Shown: positions 26,545 to 35,815 of the stretch, piece by piece
Numbering within the stretch: position 1 is the stretch's first letter
Layout of the letters: each line of letters begins with the position of its first letter
Assembly: GCA_009773765.1 (NCBI GenBank)
Contig: WTWZ01000021.1
Location: 1 to 61,652, forward strand
Origin: Prolixibacteraceae bacterium
GTDB taxonomy: Bacteria > Bacteroidota > Bacteroidia > Bacteroidales > Prolixibacteraceae
Length of the DNA stretch: 61,652 nt
Direction: 5' to 3'
The notes under the pieces: generated by a model
Databases searched by the model: none
The model's input: only the letters and a program-made list of their open reading frames with translations
What the model was told of the DNA's origin: nothing
Translations under genes and position numbers: made by a program

Positions 26545-29500
26545 TGTTTCCCTTTTTTTGATTTAACGAGGTAAAACACGGCCGGAACGATGAATATATT
26601 CAGGAGTGTGGATGTAAATAATCCACCAAGAATAACCACCGCCATCGGGCTTTGGATTTCATTACCAGGCTTGTGGCCGGCAAAGGCCAGCGGTATTAGT
26701 GCAAGCCCAGCTGTTAAAGCAGTCATCAGAATTGGGTTCAACCTGTCGAGTGAGCCTTGCGTAATTGCTTTCAAAAGTGGCATACCCTCTTGCATTAGTG
26801 CAGTGTATTTCGACACAAGTAAAATACCGTTCCGGGTGGCAATGCCAAACAGTGTTATAAACCCGATAATAGCCGGAATGCTTAACATACCTGACGTAAA
26901 CAGGATGCTGAACACACCGCCAATTAAGGCCAGCGGCAGGTTCAAAAGAATTACCGCCGACACTGCAAGATCGCGGAATTCAACATACAACAACATAAAG
27001 ATGACAAAAATGGCAAGAATGGATGTGTAGAATAACAGGCCGGCAGCCTTTTCCTCGCTTTCAAACTGTCCGCCATATTCGATGTAATATTTCTCGGGCA
27101 GGGAAATGTTTGTTCCAATGGTGTGCTGCACATCGTTTACAACGCTGCGCAGGTCGCGCCCCGATACATTGGCCGAAACAACCACTTTACGCTGCACATT
27201 TTCGCGGCTGATGGTATTGGGCCCCGATGCCGATACAATATCGGCAACTTCGCGCAGCGCCACTTTGTTGCCGTTATGTGTGTCAATAAGTATGTTTCCG
27301 ACCGATTCCACTGAATTTCGGTAAATGTCGCGGTAGCGCAAAACAAGGTCGAAACTCATGTTCCCCTCATAAACCTCCGACACTTTTTCCCCGGCAAATG
27401 CAACATCGATAAACTCAGCAAATTTGTTAACCGGTATCCCGTGCTGCTTTAGCATTTCACGTTTCGGTTTTATTTGTAACTGCGGTATATCAACCTGTTG
27501 CTCCACGTTAACATCTACAAGCCCTTCGATTCCGCTGATTTCCGATTTTACCTGGTTGGCCAGCGAGAACATTTTCTGTAATTCGGTCCCGTAAACTTTA
27601 ATGGCGATGTTGGCGCGGGTGCCCGATAACATGTGGTCGATGCGGTGCGACAACGGTTGCCCGATGGTAATATTAATTCCCCTTACTGTTCCCAGCCTGC
27701 TGCGGAGTTCTTCAAGAAATTCTTCCTTCGAACGGTCGGCGAGGGTAAACGGCACATCAATCTCAGAAGAAAACACCCCCTGTGCATGTTCGTCAAGCTC
27801 AGCCCTGCCGGTACGCCGTGCAACGGTATTTATCTCGGGCATGCTGAGCATCTCTTTTTCGAGCATGAGGTTCAGTTTATTGCTTTCGTCAAGTGATATG
27901 CCGGGCAGGCTAACCGTACTTAGCGTCAGCATACCCTCGTTAAACTCGGGTAAAAAAGTACGTCCCAGTGAAAAAAGCACAAACAAGGAAACCACAAACA
28001 GGGCAGTGGCCCCTCCAATAAGTATTTTTTTATATTTCAAGGCACTTTCCAGCGCCCGTGCATACCAGTTGTTAAGCCAGCGCACCCAGCGGCTTCCTGT
28101 TTCGTGCCGGGTAAGTTGACCGGGGCTTGTAAGCATATAACTGCACATCACAGGGGTAAGCGTAATCGCCACAATCAGCGAGGCAAACAGCGAAACAATA
28201 AATGAAATGCCAAGTGGTTTAAGCATCCTGCCTTCCATCCCCGACAGGAAAAACAATGGTACAAATGCAACAAAAATTATAAGGGTTGCATTAAGGATAG
28301 AAGCCCTGATTTCGCTTGAGGCATAATAAATCACCTGTAAATTTGGCTGCTGCTCTTCTTTTGGCTTTTTGAAATTCTCCTTTAACCGTTTCAGCACAAC
28401 GTCAACATCGATAATGGCGTCGTCAACAAGCGAACCAACTGCAATAGCCATTCCGCCGAGCGACATGGTGTTGATGGTCAACCCAAGAAATTTTAAAGTG
28501 ATTACTGAAACCACCAGCGACAAGGGTATTACAATAAGCGAAATTATCGTGGTGCGCACATTCAGCAAAAACAGGAACAGGATTATGGCCACAAAAAAGC
28601 CGCCTTCAATAATCGCCAGTTCAACATTTTTTATTGCACGGTTGATAAAATCGGACTGCCGGAATACATCGGTGCGAACGGTGATATTCTTTGGCAGCGA
28701 TGCTGAAAGCCCGGCAATAGCTTCGTCAATCCGTTCAGTAAGTTCAAGCGTATTGGTGTCAGGTTGTTTTAAAACGGTCATAATCACGGCGGGTTCGCCA
28801 TTCAGATAACCTGCCCCGATTTTTGGCGCTGCCCCGATTACCACACTTGCCACATCGCTGATTGCAACAGGCTGGCCGTTGCTGATTTTTATGACCGAAT
28901 TACCAATATCGGCGGTATTGCTGGTACGAATCATCCCGCGGATTACATACTCGTTCCCAAAATCGTTCAGAAAACCGCCTGTGGCATTTTGGTTCAGGTT
29001 TTTGCAGGCTTCGAAAAGTTCGGTAAAACTTACCCCGTATAAATTCATTTTTTCAGGGTCGGCCTCTACTACATATTGTTTATAGTCGCCGCCCATAACC
29101 ACCACCTGCGAAACCCCGGCAATAGATAGCAACCGGTTGCGTATCTGCCAGTCGGCAATTGTCCTTAGTTCCATTGGCTGAACCGAATCGGAAGAAACGG
29201 TAATTATCATAATCTCGCCAATAATGGACGACTGGGGTGCAAGTGTTGGGTTTCCTGCTTCGGCAGGCAATCGGTCGGCAATGGTCGCCAGTTTTTCGGT
29301 TACAATCTGTCTCGCCTTAAAAATGTCGGTGTTCCAGTCAAAGTCAACCCACACAATCGAAATGCCGGTAGCCGATGAAGACCTTACCCGGCGTACATCA
29401 GTAGCTCCGTTAACCGAAGTTTCGATTGGAAAAGTTACCAGCCTTTCCACTTCTTCAGTAGCCATTCCGTGTGCTTCGGTAATTACAACCACAGAAGGCG

Positions 29501-29630
29501 CAGTCAGGTCGGGGAACACGTCAACCTCCAGTTGTGTGGCAGTATAAACCCCTCCGACGAGCAGGATGAAGGACATAAACAGCACCAGCAACCTGTTCTT
29601 TAAAGAAAAATCAATGATTTTATTCAGCAT
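26541..29630 (-). CDS. Heavy-metal RND efflux pump (CzcA/CusA family, normal length)
   Basis: A 1029-residue inner-membrane RND pump of the heavy-metal family, of standard length. It begins IIDFSLKNRLLVLFMSFILL, has the TM4 block with SLGGMAIAVGSLVDDAIIDVDV, whose acidic pair DD belongs to the proton relay seen in CzcA-type pumps, and shows FITLFGIATRNGILLVSKY near the C-terminus. It lies 11 bp after the adaptor and overlaps the TolC gene by 4 bp. It is clearly distinct from the 1255-residue pump next door, so the two operons are not a recent tandem duplication. The His-rich partner proteins suggest zinc, cobalt or cadmium, but pump sequence alone does not settle this. Confidence 0.92.
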   Translation of the reverse strand: MLNKIIDFSLKNRLLVLFMSFILLVGGVYTATQLEVDVFPDLTAPSVVVITEAHGMATEEVERLVTFPIETSVNGATDVRRVRSSSATGISIVWVDFDWNTDIFKARQIVTEKLATIADRLPAEAGNPTLAPQSSIIGEIMIITVSSDSVQPMELRTIADWQIRNRLLSIAGVSQVVVMGGDYKQYVVEADPEKMNLYGVSFTELFEACKNLNQNATGGFLNDFGNEYVIRGMIRTSNTADIGNSVIKISNGQPVAISDVASVVIGAAPKIGAGYLNGEPAVIMTVLKQPDTNTLELTERIDEAIAGLSASLPKNITVRTDVFRQSDFINRAIKNVELAIIEGGFFVAIILFLFLLNVRTTIISLIVIPLSLVVSVITLKFLGLTINTMSLGGMAIAVGSLVDDAIIDVDVVLKRLKENFKKPKEEQQPNLQVIYYASSEIRASILNATLIIFVAFVPLFFLSGMEGRMLKPLGISFIVSLFASLIVAITLTPVMCSYMLTSPGQLTRHETGSRWVRWLNNWYARALESALKYKKILIGGATALFVVSLFVLFSLGRTFLPEFNEGMLTLSTVSLPGISLDESNKLNLMLEKEMLSMPEINTVARRTGRAELDEHAQGVFSSEIDVPFTLADRSKEEFLEELRSRLGTVRGINITIGQPLSHRIDHMLSGTRANIAIKVYGTELQKMFSLANQVKSEISGIEGLVDVNVEQQVDIPQLQIKPKREMLKQHGIPVNKFAEFIDVAFAGEKVSEVYEGNMSFDLVLRYRDIYRNSVESVGNILIDTHNGNKVALREVADIVSASGPNTISRENVQRKVVVSANVSGRDLRSVVNDVQHTIGTNISLPEKYYIEYGGQFESEEKAAGLLFYTSILAIFVIFMLLYVEFRDLAVSAVILLNLPLALIGGVFSILFTSGMLSIPAIIGFITLFGIATRNGILLVSKYTALMQEGMPLLKAITQGSLDRLNPILMTALTAGLALIPLAFAGHKPGNEIQSPMAVVILGGLFTSTLLNIFIVPAVFYLVKSKKGKQ

Positions 29631-29641
29631 GACTTTTCAGT

Positions 29642-31165
29642 TTAATGGGTGTGCCCGTGTAAAGGCAATTCGCCGGCCATGGCCGCCAGTTTAACCTGGA
29701 ACGCCCCTTTTGTAACAATACGTTCACCAACCGATAAACCGCTGTTTATCTCAACCCTAAGCCCGTCGTTTGCGCCTGGTTCAACCTGTCGTTTAATAAA
29801 TGACTCGCCACCTTTTTGCACATATACGTAATAAAACCCCTGCTCCTCGGTAAGCGCCGTAAGCGGCGCCACAAGTGCATTTTCCTTTTTGCCCGTCAGC
29901 AAAAATGCTTCGAGGAACATACCTCGCGAAAGTATTCCATTGTTTTTAACCGAAAACAGTACCGGGAACCGTGTGAAATTACCGTCAATTACGGCACTTT
30001 TTGATTTTATAGTCCCATTCAGGTCGCCAAGACTGAAAATATTCCCGCCGGAAGTTTTAAAATTGGCTTCGAAAATACCACCTGCCTTTGCATGGTCTGA
30101 CTGGTTAATATAGGCTTCAAGCAAAAGCTGTTCCTGTTTGCTTACCGTTGCTACCGGTTGGCCTGAGTTGATAAACTGGCCGTTGGTTACATTCACTGCC
30201 GTTACAAAACCGCTTGCAGGCGAAACAATTTTGAACCCGCTTAGGCCGACAGTATTCGCTAACTGATAGTAGGAAACCGAATCCTGTTGGTAGCGGTTTT
30301 TCACCGTTAAAAAATCTTTGGAAGCAACAACCTGTTTTTCGGCAAGCGGTTTCACCCGCAGATAATCGGCTTTGCTTTTTTCAAAATCAATGCGGCTTTG
30401 TTCCAACCTGACTGTAAAATTCCCATCTACCCCCGAGCCGGTAACAAAGGCGAGCAATTCTCCTTTGGCAACGGCCTGGCCGGGAACCACGCTGATGCGC
30501 ACATTACCGTCAACCTGCGAACTGACGGAAAACTCAGCTTCGGGCTGGTTTTTTACCATTGCAGAAGTATGAATCACGGAATGAAAACTTTCAGGAACGA
30601 TTACCGATGTGGCAAAATCTGTTTTCCAGGCCTGTTCTTTCAAAAAGGTGATTTCGTTGCCTGTAGCCGATTCCACCTGTGATTTTGTTGCCTCGGAAGC
30701 GTTGGCATAAATTTCCAGTTCGCCTGTATTGAACGTGGTTTTGCCTTTTTCGGTTTCAATTTCAAAAATCAGGCTGCCTTTACCAGCATCCTTTGGTTGC
30801 AGCGCAGGCTTGAAAATACCGGGCGATGTGGGCCCGTCAACAGAACTCCGCAATCCCTTTCCACCCTGAATAAGGCTGACAGTTAGTTTTCCGGAGGTGA
30901 GGGGGCGGTAAGTTGCGAGGTCGGTAAAATGGGCGGCAAAAACGCTGGTTTGCCCGGCAACCAGAGCCGGAAACTCGACAAACAGTTCCAGCGGGCCGGA
31001 AAACAGGGTGTAGCTTAAAGTAACACTTTCGTCGTTGTGGCTGTGTTCTGCCCCTGCTTCTGTATTTGCCCCAACCACATCGTGCGTGTGCCCTCCCTGC
31101 GAGGTTTGCCGTGAATTACATCCTCCCAGCACAAAAAACAGGGAGACTATTATAATATATTTCAT
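29642..31165 (-). CDS. RND efflux periplasmic adaptor lipoprotein with His-rich ends
   Basis: A 507-residue membrane-fusion protein. A lipobox ending in LGGC sets lipid-modified Cys16, so it is anchored as a lipoprotein, in contrast to the membrane helix of the first adaptor. A His-containing linker follows (GGHTHDVVG, later AEHSHNDES). About 45-165 is an extra beta domain seen in some Bacteroidetes adaptors (LELFVEFPALVAGQTSVFAAHF). The standard barrel-sandwich and beta-barrel domains occupy about 200-490, and the protein ends LPLHGHTH. It starts 54 bp after the His-rich lipoprotein gene; a stable hairpin lies in that gap. Confidence 0.87.
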   Translation of the reverse strand: MKYIIIVSLFFVLGGCNSRQTSQGGHTHDVVGANTEAGAEHSHNDESVTLSYTLFSGPLELFVEFPALVAGQTSVFAAHFTDLATYRPLTSGKLTVSLIQGGKGLRSSVDGPTSPGIFKPALQPKDAGKGSLIFEIETEKGKTTFNTGELEIYANASEATKSQVESATGNEITFLKEQAWKTDFATSVIVPESFHSVIHTSAMVKNQPEAEFSVSSQVDGNVRISVVPGQAVAKGELLAFVTGSGVDGNFTVRLEQSRIDFEKSKADYLRVKPLAEKQVVASKDFLTVKNRYQQDSVSYYQLANTVGLSGFKIVSPASGFVTAVNVTNGQFINSGQPVATVSKQEQLLLEAYINQSDHAKAGGIFEANFKTSGGNIFSLGDLNGTIKSKSAVIDGNFTRFPVLFSVKNNGILSRGMFLEAFLLTGKKENALVAPLTALTEEQGFYYVYVQKGGESFIKRQVEPGANDGLRVEINSGLSVGERIVTKGAFQVKLAAMAGELPLHGHTH

Positions 31166-31189
31166 TTTAAATTTGATTTTAACGGTGAA

Positions 31190-31214
31190 TTTCCGGGGAA
31201 CGAGTCCCCGGAAA
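31190..31214 (-). promoter_or_regulatory. Intra-operon GC-rich hairpin
   Basis: A perfect 10-bp stem (TTTCCGGGGA at 31190-31199 and its complement at 31205-31214) with a 5-nt loop lies between the His-rich lipoprotein and adaptor genes. No U-tract follows on the minus strand, so it is more likely an RNA-stability or processing element, or a partial attenuator, than a full terminator. Confidence 0.7.
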
Positions 31215-31219
31215 ATAAA

Positions 31220-31483
31220 TTAATGCTGATGGTCATGGCCCTGTTCATGGGCATGATCGTGTGCCTTTTCAGCGCTGTCTATTGCAGTCAGCGAATCGGC
31301 AACAGAAAACTCTACCTGTCCGGCAGGAACGCTGTCGTGCGTGTGTTCAGTCCCATCGTGAACATGAGTGGTTCCGCCATGTTCATGAGTGTGTGCGGCA
31401 TCCTTATTTTTAGGGTTCCGGCACGATGTGGCTGCAAACGCCAAGTACGTCACAACCGTTAATAAAAAAATGATTCGTTTCAT
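31220..31483 (-). CDS. Small His-rich lipoprotein
   Basis: An 87-residue exported protein. Starting at ATG 31483 gives a clean signal (RIIFLLTVVTYLAFAATSC) with the lipid-modified cysteine at residue 21; an upstream frame extension would bury it and was dropped. The mature part of about 66 residues contains 13 histidines in two clusters, HTHEHGGTTHVHDGTEHTHD at 31-50 and HDHAHEQGHDHQH at 75-87, separated by a less charged linker. His clusters of this type bind Zn, Ni, Co or Cu. Located in the second metal-efflux operon, it is probably a periplasmic metal buffer or a feeder to the adaptor. Confidence 0.82.
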   Translation of the reverse strand: MKRIIFLLTVVTYLAFAATSCRNPKNKDAAHTHEHGGTTHVHDGTEHTHDSVPAGQVEFSVADSLTAIDSAEKAHDHAHEQGHDHQH

Positions 31484-31547
31484 ATACTGAATTTTAAGCC
31501 TGCCTGTACTGAATATTTCAGGCTGACCGGTTAAACAAAATAAAAAT

Positions 31548-32003
31548 TCAAACATGATTAAGCAAAAACGGGGGAGCCCTCAGTAAAGCGTTAACAGATG
31601 CAGGTTCGGGGGGAATTATGAGAGGAAATTCCGTGAATTTCAAATCTTCGAAAACAGGCGGTGGAATTAAATTCAATAACACTACATTGTTTGGAAATGC
31701 ATGGAGCTCAAAAAAAACAGTATTATGGCAGTAGCGTTTAATTTTCAGAAAATCGTAACCATGAACAATGGAAGTATGGAAATGAAATGGGGCCGAATGT
31801 CCTTGTTTTTCTGAACCTTCTGCTGGTGTACCATGATGATTGGGCTCTTCTTTGCCATGCGAATAAGTTGCATAAAAATGGTGTACATATTTTTCACCAG
31901 CAGTAAATAAAACAATATCATGATGGCAGTGTGGTATTATCCCATGGCCGACCACCATCAAAAAACTAATCAGCAAAATTATGTTGTAACATTTAATTTT
32001 CAC
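31548..32003 (-). CDS. Putative His-rich membrane or periplasmic protein
   Basis: A 151-residue protein with one N-terminal hydrophobic segment (about 7-23) and then IPHCHHD at 24-29, a Cys/His motif right after the membrane. About 16 histidines are spread through the first 100 residues (for example HHFYATYSHG and HFHTSIVHGY), and the C-terminal part is Pro-rich (LNLIPPPVF). I recognise it only as a type that accompanies heavy-metal RND operons in Bacteroidetes; no function is established. By position and composition it parallels the HYC_CC_PP protein that leads the first operon. It is the first gene of the second operon, 64 bp before the lipoprotein gene. Confidence 0.7.
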   Translation of the reverse strand: MKIKCYNIILLISFLMVVGHGIIPHCHHDIVLFTAGEKYVHHFYATYSHGKEEPNHHGTPAEGSEKQGHSAPFHFHTSIVHGYDFLKIKRYCHNTVFFELHAFPNNVVLLNLIPPPVFEDLKFTEFPLIIPPEPASVNALLRAPPFLLNHV

Positions 32004-32060
32004 TCCGCTAAAATAGAAAATGAATTTAATACACCAATTTTATTTATATCCATATCAATA

Positions 32061-32096
32061 AAAAAACGGCTGGCACAATCTGAACCAACCGTTTTT
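32061..32096 (-). terminator. Rho-independent terminator of mdh
   Basis: A 12-bp stem with one mismatch (AAAAACGGCTGG paired with CCAACCGTTTTT) and an 11-nt loop, with A/T runs on both sides, lies 21 bp past the mdh stop on the minus strand. It separates mdh from the metal-efflux operon downstream. Confidence 0.8.
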
Positions 32097-32117
32097 GTGA
32101 ATGAATTTACCTGTTGC

Positions 32118-33053
32118 TTATAATATATGCATTCCATCCAAAACATCCATTACGCTTTTTACCGAATTGGCCGAATCGTGGAGCAATTGTAATTCAGCGT
32201 CATTCAACGCTACATTAATAATTTGCTCAACACCGTTTTTTCCAAGTTTAACAGGTACTCCAACAAACATATTATTGAGGCCAAATTCACCTTCAAGTTT
32301 AACACAACAAGGGAAAATGCGTTTTTGATCCAAAATTATGGCCTCAACCATTTGTGCAGCAGCCGAACCTGGAGCATACCACGCTGAAGTCCCCATTAAA
32401 TTCACCAATTCCCCACCGCCCGATTTGGTGCGCTCAACAATTGCATTTAATTTTTCGGCTTCAATTAACTCAGTTACCGGAATTCCAGAAACTGTGGTGT
32501 AACGAGGTAGCGGAACCATAGTATCGCCGTGCCCGCCCATAAGCAAGGCCTGAATATCGCGCGGTGAAACATCCAATGCTGCGGCAAGGAAAGCGCGATA
32601 ACGGGCAGTGTCTAAAATACCGGCCATTCCCATAATTTGATTTCTTGGTTTTTTTGCTGTAATGTAAGCAGCGTAAGTCATCACATCCAACGGGTTGGAA
32701 ACAATTATAATTTTGGCTTTTGGCGAATATTTTACCACGTTTTCGGTAACATTTTTTACTATACCTGCATTGATTGAAATTAAATCGTCGCGGCTCATTC
32801 CGGGTTTCCTCGGAATACCCGATGTAATAACAACTACTTCTGAATTGGCTGTTTTGGTATAATCGTTTGTTGACCCAACCAATCGTGTATCATAATAATT
32901 TATTGGAGCAGTCTGCCACAAATCCAATGATTTTCCTTCTGAAATTCCTTCTTTAATATCAAGTAAAACCACTTCCTGGACGATATTTTTTTCGGCAATA
33001 ATTTGTGCACAAGTTGCACCTACGTTTCCTGCTCCAACTACTGTTACTTTCAT
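32118..33053 (-). CDS. mdh: Malate dehydrogenase
   Basis: A 311-residue NAD-dependent malate dehydrogenase of the LDH-like tetrameric type, interconverting malate and oxaloacetate. The Rossmann loop GAGNVG is at 7-12 with the NAD-ribose acid Asp32. The substrate-specificity loop reads IPRKPGMSR; Arg82 in place of the LDH glutamine predicts malate. Catalytic Asp148 and His175 are in place (ILDTARYR and GGHGDTMVP). The length is normal. It is transcribed alone, with a -7 element upstream and a terminator downstream. Confidence 0.95.
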   Translation of the reverse strand: MKVTVVGAGNVGATCAQIIAEKNIVQEVVLLDIKEGISEGKSLDLWQTAPINYYDTRLVGSTNDYTKTANSEVVVITSGIPRKPGMSRDDLISINAGIVKNVTENVVKYSPKAKIIIVSNPLDVMTYAAYITAKKPRNQIMGMAGILDTARYRAFLAAALDVSPRDIQALLMGGHGDTMVPLPRYTTVSGIPVTELIEAEKLNAIVERTKSGGGELVNLMGTSAWYAPGSAAAQMVEAIILDQKRIFPCCVKLEGEFGLNNMFVGVPVKLGKNGVEQIINVALNDAELQLLHDSANSVKSVMDVLDGMHIL

Positions 33054-33117
33054 TTTGATTCTGAGTTTTTTACGTAATTTATTGTTATTTATTAAACAAA
33101 TAAAACCAAATTAGTTG

Positions 33118-33125
33118 CAAAGATA
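33118..33125 (-). promoter_or_regulatory. Bacteroidota -7 element for mdh
   Basis: On the minus strand TATCTTTG matches TAnnTTTG, 64 bp before the mdh ATG. No clear -33 TTTG was seen at the usual spacing. Confidence 0.4.
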
Positions 33126-33189
33126 TATGATTTTAATTCAGTTTAAAATATAATGCAACCCCATAAACCGGTTTAACATTTTTATAAAA

Positions 33190-35373
33190 TCAGTTTAGCC
33201 AGTAGGTCATTTTCAGCACCAGCGCCCTGTTTCGCGAGGCCCAGGAACCGGGAATAAAATTATCAGTATATACCAGAAAAATATCTGAAACGGGCTGATA
33301 CCGCCATTGCAGGCGCATGTTAATATTCATATTATCAACTTGTTCGTTGTACTGTACAAAGGTTGTCCAGAACAATTTATCGGTAAATGTTACATCCATT
33401 TTTGGACCAACCAGCCATAATTTTGTACGCTCAAATGGTTCACCTAAGTCCATGTCGGTGTAATTAAAATTTACCGACATATTAATATATGGTTGAATAC
33501 GGTATCCGAGTTCACCTGAAATGTACCGCATATTTCCACTGTAAAAAGTACCTTTAACCGCCTCTGCATTCCAGTTGAACAATGTTTTACGGGTTGACAT
33601 GTAATGTACAAACCCGCCGCCAAAATTATATTTCGATCCGGCAGGCAAATAAGCATTGCTGGTGCGGGTAGGATCAAAGTCTTCTTCAAGCTCTACATAA
33701 GTATCGATATAACCAAACTCTAAATTGGATCCATTGTGAAACTCAAATTGGTAACTTATTACATTCTCATGTTCAATCTTATGAAAACCGGGATCATAAT
33801 AATATCTGAAATCAACTTCGGGCCCATGACTGACAATGCGTTTATTTGGAACAAACAGGTAACTGATTTCGGGATTGATAAAATTATAACCCGTCCGCTG
33901 AATATAGCCAACTTCAGCTCGGTAATTATCACCAACCGATCGCTGAACCATTTCGAGTTGTACATGTTTGGTGCTGTAAGACAGGCTGGCTCCCTGCGCA
34001 AACTGTTTGGCGGGGTTTCCGGGTTGAAACGAACGGTGATAAAAAAACTTTCCATCCCAGACATTGTCCCTGCTTGCCAGGTTATAATCAAAACCTGCCA
34101 CACGGTTATACATGGTTGTATCTGCCGGTTGGTTGAAATATTCCTTGTTTACAAAAATGAAACCAACATTGGATCGTGCAAAAATCTTTTTCTGTACTGA
34201 AGCAACAGTAAAATTTCTGGAAAGGGCCTCTTCGCTTTTCTCTGTGGCCATGTTTATAAAACCAATCCTCCAATCGTTGCCAATTTTGCCGCTTAACCTC
34301 GCGCCAGCTAAAACCGGCGCATCAAGGCCAATTCTTCGCGAAAAAAACGGGGTAATATTTCTATCGCCAAATCCTGAAAATAAGTCGCTGTTTTCAAGAA
34401 AGAATTGCCGCTTTTCAGGAAAGAAAAGTTCGAAACGATCGATATTGGTAACCTGCTGATCAACTTCTACCTGGGCATAATCGGGATTGTAGGTTAAATC
34501 GAGATTTATGGCTGTTGAAATTCCGATTTTTGCATCGAACCCAAAATCCTTCCGGTATTCGGCCCCTATACCGCTTTCGAAGTCGTTGGCATAACTTCCG
34601 AAAATGTATGGAATAAACGAGATTTGGGGTTTTGGTTTAGGCAATGGTCCATCGAATTTCATCACACCTGTATAAGCCAGCGAAGCGGTTGGGAATTGCC
34701 GCGGAACGGGCGCCCATGAAGATTTTTGGTTGGATTTTAAATCGAGCCGGCTGAAATTGACATTCCAAAGCTGGCTGCCAGCCGGGTAACGAAACGATTT
34801 AAACGGAATCCTCATTTCGGTAACCCACTTGCCAGGGTTTTGTTTTGTTTCCGATTCCCACTTGGTATCCCAATCGAGTGTCATTCTGCTGCCCCCGGAC
34901 ATTAGCCCGTCCCATTTTGCCCCCGAGGCCGAAACCCCAAACGAAAAACCGTTCGTTTGGTCGAGAAATGTGTCGAAAAAAATAAGCAGGTTATCGTTGC
35001 TCCCAAAATTAAAATCGCGCCTGAATGATTCCATGATGCGTTTCCCGGGAATGGTATCGTAAAAAATTTGTGCTATGTAAAGTGCTTTGCTGTCATAGGC
35101 CATCATTATTTCCGACTTCTGCGCCGCATATCCCGTATCAATGGGCAAAACCAGCCTGAAGTTTCCGGCTTTTTGTGCCACAAGCCAGTCATGCTCTTCA
35201 ATTACCCCATCGATAACAATTTCGGATTGTAACTTTTTAATGTTGTAAATGAAATCTTTGTTAAAAGTATTGAGAACGGTATCGGCCTTTGTTTTGAACA
35301 AAGGATTTGCGCTTAACGAAACAACAACACAACTCAAAAGAAAAATCAGCAAAAATGGTTTTATCCTGCTCAT
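33190..35373 (-). CDS. Secreted DUF5916 / CBM9-like domain protein (second copy)
   Basis: A 727-residue exported protein of the same build as the one at 15306-17345. A signal peptide covers about 1-22 (PFLLIFLLSCVVVSLSA). The CBM9/domon-like domain spans about 48-235 (IDGVIEEHDWLVAQKAGNF; then FSFGVSASGAKWDGL; WVTEMRIPFKSFRY). The rest looks like an outer-membrane barrel, with the family block PEKRQFFLENSDLFSGFGDR and ending ALVLKMTYWLN. Function is unknown. Its start codon lies only 13 bp after the Vsr gene on the same strand, so no room remains for a promoter of its own unless one sits inside the restriction-modification cassette. Confidence 0.78.
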   Translation of the reverse strand: MSRIKPFLLIFLLSCVVVSLSANPLFKTKADTVLNTFNKDFIYNIKKLQSEIVIDGVIEEHDWLVAQKAGNFRLVLPIDTGYAAQKSEIMMAYDSKALYIAQIFYDTIPGKRIMESFRRDFNFGSNDNLLIFFDTFLDQTNGFSFGVSASGAKWDGLMSGGSRMTLDWDTKWESETKQNPGKWVTEMRIPFKSFRYPAGSQLWNVNFSRLDLKSNQKSSWAPVPRQFPTASLAYTGVMKFDGPLPKPKPQISFIPYIFGSYANDFESGIGAEYRKDFGFDAKIGISTAINLDLTYNPDYAQVEVDQQVTNIDRFELFFPEKRQFFLENSDLFSGFGDRNITPFFSRRIGLDAPVLAGARLSGKIGNDWRIGFINMATEKSEEALSRNFTVASVQKKIFARSNVGFIFVNKEYFNQPADTTMYNRVAGFDYNLASRDNVWDGKFFYHRSFQPGNPAKQFAQGASLSYSTKHVQLEMVQRSVGDNYRAEVGYIQRTGYNFINPEISYLFVPNKRIVSHGPEVDFRYYYDPGFHKIEHENVISYQFEFHNGSNLEFGYIDTYVELEEDFDPTRTSNAYLPAGSKYNFGGGFVHYMSTRKTLFNWNAEAVKGTFYSGNMRYISGELGYRIQPYINMSVNFNYTDMDLGEPFERTKLWLVGPKMDVTFTDKLFWTTFVQYNEQVDNMNINMRLQWRYQPVSDIFLVYTDNFIPGSWASRNRALVLKMTYWLN

Positions 35374-35386
35374 GGTTTAAATTGAT

Positions 35387-35815
35387 TTAGGCAACAGGCG
35401 GCAAAGATATTGAAATTGGTTGTTTAGATATTTTATTAAAGACAACTTTTTCATTTTTTAATTCGCATTCCCAAATACGGATTACAATCCAGCCTTTTGT
35501 TTTAAGCTTTTCTGTCACAAGTTTATCGCGCTGAATGTTTTTTTCAATTTTATTATCCCAATATTCTTTATTTGCTTTTGGTTTTGTATTTCTACAATTG
35601 TGTCCATGCCAAAAACATCCATCAACGAAAATTGCAGTTTTTTGGGTAATAAAAACAAAATCAGGATTTCCAAAGATTTTATAATTTCTTCGCCAGCCTT
35701 TTATTTTATGGCTTCTAAAAAAATGAATCAGTTTTAATTCAGTTGATTTGTTGCGACTACTTTTTACTTGCCGCATAATTTGACTACGCTTTTCTTTTGA
35801 GAAAACATCAGCCAT
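35387..35815 (-). CDS. vsr: Very-short-patch repair endonuclease Vsr
   Basis: A 142-residue strand-specific nuclease that nicks at T:G mismatches made when 5-methylcytosine deaminates, protecting sites methylated by the companion enzyme. Family blocks are clear: MRQVKSSRNKSTE at the N-terminus, catalytic Asp52 in GNPDFVF, the metal/zinc-side block FVDGCFWHGHNC (63-74), and VIRIWECEL near the end. Length matches the E. coli enzyme. Its start overlaps the end of the restriction gene by 8 bp. The THGCF of E. coli appears here as VDGCF, a common variant. Confidence 0.95.
   Translation of the reverse strand: MADVFSKEKRSQIMRQVKSSRNKSTELKLIHFFRSHKIKGWRRNYKIFGNPDFVFITQKTAIFVDGCFWHGHNCRNTKPKANKEYWDNKIEKNIQRDKLVTEKLKTKGWIVIRIWECELKNEKVVFNKISKQPISISLPPVA

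Noticed and set aside
27601-28119. 172-codon plus-strand frame opposite the second RND pump
   Set aside because: It lies wholly within the intact pump gene and has no signal, motif or promoter of its own.
17500-32003. The two metal-efflux operons as a recent tandem duplication
   Set aside because: Pump length, adaptor anchoring, accessory genes and gene order all differ, so the operons are separate systems brought together.
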